A stretch of 6,049 bases of DNA from assembly GCA_902803245.1 (NCBI GenBank), contig CADCPJ010000095.1:1-6049 (forward strand), written 5' to 3'. Made by a program: the position numbers and the translations under genes. Below are positions 4,048 through 6,049 of this stretch, piece after piece (positions within the stretch are counted from its first letter, which is position 1; each line of letters starts with the position of its first letter). Source of the DNA: an uncultured Lachnospiraceae bacterium (GTDB taxonomy: Bacteria > Bacillota > Clostridia > Lachnospirales > Lachnospiraceae). The notes beneath the pieces were generated by a model that worked only from the letters and a program-made list of their open reading frames with translations, did no database searches and was not told the origin of the DNA.

Positions 4048-6049
4048 AGCGACACAGAAGATGGGGCACGAACCGGCCGTTCCTGCTGGTGCTTGTCTTT
4101 TTGCTGCTCTCCGGCAGCTTAATTCACAGGCTGTATATCCTTCAGATCGTAAACGGAGACAACTACCGCTCCAATTTCAGCATGAAGACCACGAAGACGA
4201 GGACCTTAAGGAGCACCCGGGGGAATATCTGCGACCGGAACGGAAAGCTCCTCGCCTACAACGAGCTCAGCTACTCGCTCACGATCGAGGACTCTGGGAC
4301 ATACGAGACGAACCGGCTCAGGGATCTGGCCTTAAACGGCGAGGCCTACCGGATCGCTAAGATCCTGAGGAGCCACGGGGACAAGCTCAGCAACGACTTC
4401 CATGTGGTTCTCGACGAGAACGGCAACTATACATACAACGTCGAGGGCACGGCCCTGCAGAGATTCCGCGCCGACGTCTACGGGCGCGCGAAGATCTCGG
4501 ATCTGAAACTGGACGAGGAGGAGAGCACGGCCGACCAGATGATCGCGAAGCTCTCCGGAAAGGACCGCTTCGCCATCGTGCGCTCTGACAGGCCCTACAC
4601 GGAAAAAGAGCTGACGGCGGCCGGACTTCCGCTCACTCTCACTCGCCAGGAGATCCTCGATATCATCTATGTGAGGTACCAGCTCTTCACGACGCAGTAC
4701 AGAAAATACATGCCGGTCACGATCGCGAGAGGAATCTCCGAGGAGTCCGTCGCAGCCCTCTCCGAGGCCAAGGACACCCTTACAGGAATCGAGATCGTCG
4801 AGGACTCGAAGCGGGTCTACAATTATCCGTTTGCATTTGCGTCGCTCATCGGCTACACCGGCAAGGTCTCGAGCGAGGACCTCTCCGAGCTCAGGCAAAA
4901 GAATTCCCGCTACAGCAGCGAGTCCATCGTCGGCAAGTCCGGCATAGAAAAAGTATACGAGGAAATGCTGCAGGGGAGCGACGGCCAGGAGACGGTATAC
5001 GTGGACCGCTTCGGCAAGGTCCTCCAGATCGACGAGAGCCAGACGATCCTGCCGACCGCGGGGAGCAACGTCTACCTGACTCTGGACGCGGATCTCCAGA
5101 TGGCGGTCTACAAGATCCTGGAGCAGAGAATCGCCGGCGTTTTGGAGCACGTCATCATCGACGCCGACAGCTTCGACGCGCTCGATCTCGAGGACAGAGA
5201 TGCGATCGTGATCCCGATCATCGACGTCTACAACGCCATTTTCGAAAACGGAGTCATAGATATCCCGCACTTAAGCTCTGAGGACGCCTCGCCCACCGAG
5301 CGGGAGATCTACGATCTCTTCTTAAAGAAGCAGGAAGAGGTCTTCTCCAAGATCCACGACCAGCTCACGGGTTCAAATCCCTCCCCCTACAGGGAGCTCG
5401 ACGACGAGACCAAGGAGTACGAGTCCTACATCGTCAACGAGATGCTGACAAATGACACGAAGATCTTAAGCAGCAGCAAGATCGACAAGACGGACCCGAC
5501 TTATCTGGCCTGGACGAGGGACGAGACCATCAGCCTCAAGGACTATCTCACCTATGCGGTGAGCCGGAACTGGATCGACATCACGGCAATCGCTTCGGAC
5601 GAGAGCTACCTGGATTCCGCACAGACCTATCAGGCCCTCTCGGACTTTATCAGCGGATACCTCTCCGCGGACAGCAGCTTCTCAAAGATTCTCTACAAAT
5701 ACATGATCGAGCAGCACACGCTTCCGGGCAAGATGGTGATGGAAGCCCTGTATGACCAGGGCGTACTGAATAAGGAAGACGGCGTCTATGAGGCATTTCT
5801 GGCCGGCTCCGTCGACAGCTACAACCTGGTCCTCCAGAAGATCAATTCCCTTGAGCTCACGCCTTCGATGCTGGCCCTCGATCCCTGTTCGGGCTCTGCG
5901 GTTGTCACGAACCCGAATACCGGCGAAGTCCTCGCCTGTGTCACTTACCCGGGATACGACAACAACCGCCTGGCGAACACGATGGACGTGGCCTACTACA
6001 GAAAGCTGGCGCAGGACCAGTCCGGCCCGTTCTACAACAAGGCGACGCA
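4032..6049 (+). CDS. mrdA: Penicillin-binding protein 2 (elongasome class B transpeptidase), 3'-truncated by window edge
   Basis: This is the membrane-anchored D,D-transpeptidase that cross-links peptidoglycan during elongation, acting with RodA and activated by MreC. I translated 672 uninterrupted codons up to the edge, with no stop. A basic N-terminus is followed by a membrane anchor at about 17-35. The class B N-terminal signature STRGNICDRNGKLLA is at 61-75. The dimerisation/pedestal domain runs to about 340 and includes YPFAFASLIGYTGKVS (265-280) and VGKSGIEKVYEEMLQGSDG (300-318), then YLTLDADLQ (348-356). The typical lead-in to the transpeptidase domain, SAVVTNPNTGEVLACVTYPGYDNN (622-645), comes only after about 265 residues, far more than in E. 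coli-type PBP2, so residues ~366-612 are an insertion. The window ends at YNKAT, a few residues before the expected SxxK active-site serine motif, which therefore cannot be checked. ATG 4032 is the only start, since TGA lies in frame at 4002-4004. The start codon lies inside mreD (16-bp overlap), so translational coupling is likely. Confidence 0.93.
   Translation, partial: MDQRVKRHRRWGTNRPFLLVLVFLLLSGSLIHRLYILQIVNGDNYRSNFSMKTTKTRTLRSTRGNICDRNGKLLAYNELSYSLTIEDSGTYETNRLRDLALNGEAYRIAKILRSHGDKLSNDFHVVLDENGNYTYNVEGTALQRFRADVYGRAKISDLKLDEEESTADQMIAKLSGKDRFAIVRSDRPYTEKELTAAGLPLTLTRQEILDIIYVRYQLFTTQYRKYMPVTIARGISEESVAALSEAKDTLTGIEIVEDSKRVYNYPFAFASLIGYTGKVSSEDLSELRQKNSRYSSESIVGKSGIEKVYEEMLQGSDGQETVYVDRFGKVLQIDESQTILPTAGSNVYLTLDADLQMAVYKILEQRIAGVLEHVIIDADSFDALDLEDRDAIVIPIIDVYNAIFENGVIDIPHLSSEDASPTEREIYDLFLKKQEEVFSKIHDQLTGSNPSPYRELDDETKEYESYIVNEMLTNDTKILSSSKIDKTDPTYLAWTRDETISLKDYLTYAVSRNWIDITAIASDESYLDSAQTYQALSDFISGYLSADSSFSKILYKYMIEQHTLPGKMVMEALYDQGVLNKEDGVYEAFLAGSVDSYNLVLQKINSLELTPSMLALDPCSGSAVVTNPNTGEVLACVTYPGYDNNRLANTMDVAYYRKLAQDQSGPFYNKAT
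5127..5867 (+). other. Large acidic, probably helical insertion within PBP2
   Basis: Between LTLDADLQ (residues 349-356) and the transpeptidase lead-in (from ~617), mrdA carries about 245 residues (~366-612) with no counterpart in standard PBP2. The segment is rich in Asp, Glu, Ser, Tyr and Leu, has no transmembrane stretch, and looks mainly alpha-helical with short hydrophobic helices, for example VIPIIDVYNAIFENGVIDI (397-415), SLKDYLTYAVSRNWIDI (500-516) and YKYMIEQHTLPGKMVMEAL (556-574). It contains no cysteine and no motif I recognise. GC and codon use match the rest of the gene, so it does not look recently acquired. I recall similar long PBP2s in Lachnospiraceae, with the same block before an ALDPCSGSAVV motif, so I regard it as a clade-specific domain. 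Its function is unknown to me. It would lie outside the membrane, next to the catalytic domain. Confidence 0.7.

Noticed and set aside
4001..4360. Alternative + strand frame covering the mreD/mrdA junction
   Set aside because: The frames of mreD (to 4047) and mrdA (from 4032) are both intact and recognisable, so this third frame is incidental.
4332..5270. Long antisense reading frame (312 codons) opposite mrdA
   Set aside because: Its Val/Asp/Leu-rich translation mirrors the Asp/Glu-rich codons of PBP2. No motifs, no credible ribosome site considered.
5127..5867. Gene fusion or mobile-element insertion within mrdA
   Set aside because: No flanking inverted or direct repeats, no frameshift, and composition like the host gene. 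A clade-specific domain is the simpler reading.

Overview
The window looks like a piece of chromosome from a high-GC member of the Clostridia, most probably Lachnospiraceae. The evidence is a divergent MreB, a class B penicillin-binding protein (PBP) with a very large insertion that I associate with that family, and a PLP enzyme of the Firmicutes 'methionine gamma-lyase / aluminium resistance' family. This placement rests on remembered family features, not on a search. All genes are on the + strand. I see no tRNA, rRNA, CRISPR array, insertion sequence, phage gene or defence gene.

Layout. Positions 3-1418 encode the PLP-dependent enzyme. Its N-terminus is built from a 15-bp tandem repeat that runs off the left edge, so the true start may lie outside the window. 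Positions 1419-1652 are an AT-richer intergenic stretch. It holds three copies of a ~56-bp direct repeat (the first overlaps the stop codon of the enzyme gene), a candidate promoter, and a strong 15-bp-stem hairpin just before the next gene. From 1653 to the right edge runs a tightly overlapping cell-wall elongation operon: mreB (1653-2666), mreC (2663-3523), mreD (3520-4047) and mrdA/PBP2 (4032 to the edge, incomplete). The junctions overlap by 4, 4 and 16 bp, so the four genes are almost certainly co-transcribed and translationally coupled.

How the genes work together. MreB is an actin-like scaffold under the membrane. MreC and MreD are its membrane partners, and PBP2 is the transpeptidase of the same elongasome, so the operon builds the lateral wall. 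RodA (the partner glycosyltransferase) and the Min genes, which often follow in Clostridia, would be to the right if present. The PLP enzyme has no evident link to the wall and is separated by the repeat/hairpin region.

Most worth a second look: the ~245-residue insertion in PBP2 just before the transpeptidase core; the MreB nucleotide pocket, where several normally acidic or glycine residues are replaced; the two unrelated tandem repeats (15 bp coding, 56 bp intergenic); the promoter/hairpin arrangement upstream of mreB; and a by-eye excess of the palindrome CTTAAG. I do not see an obviously new multi-gene system here.
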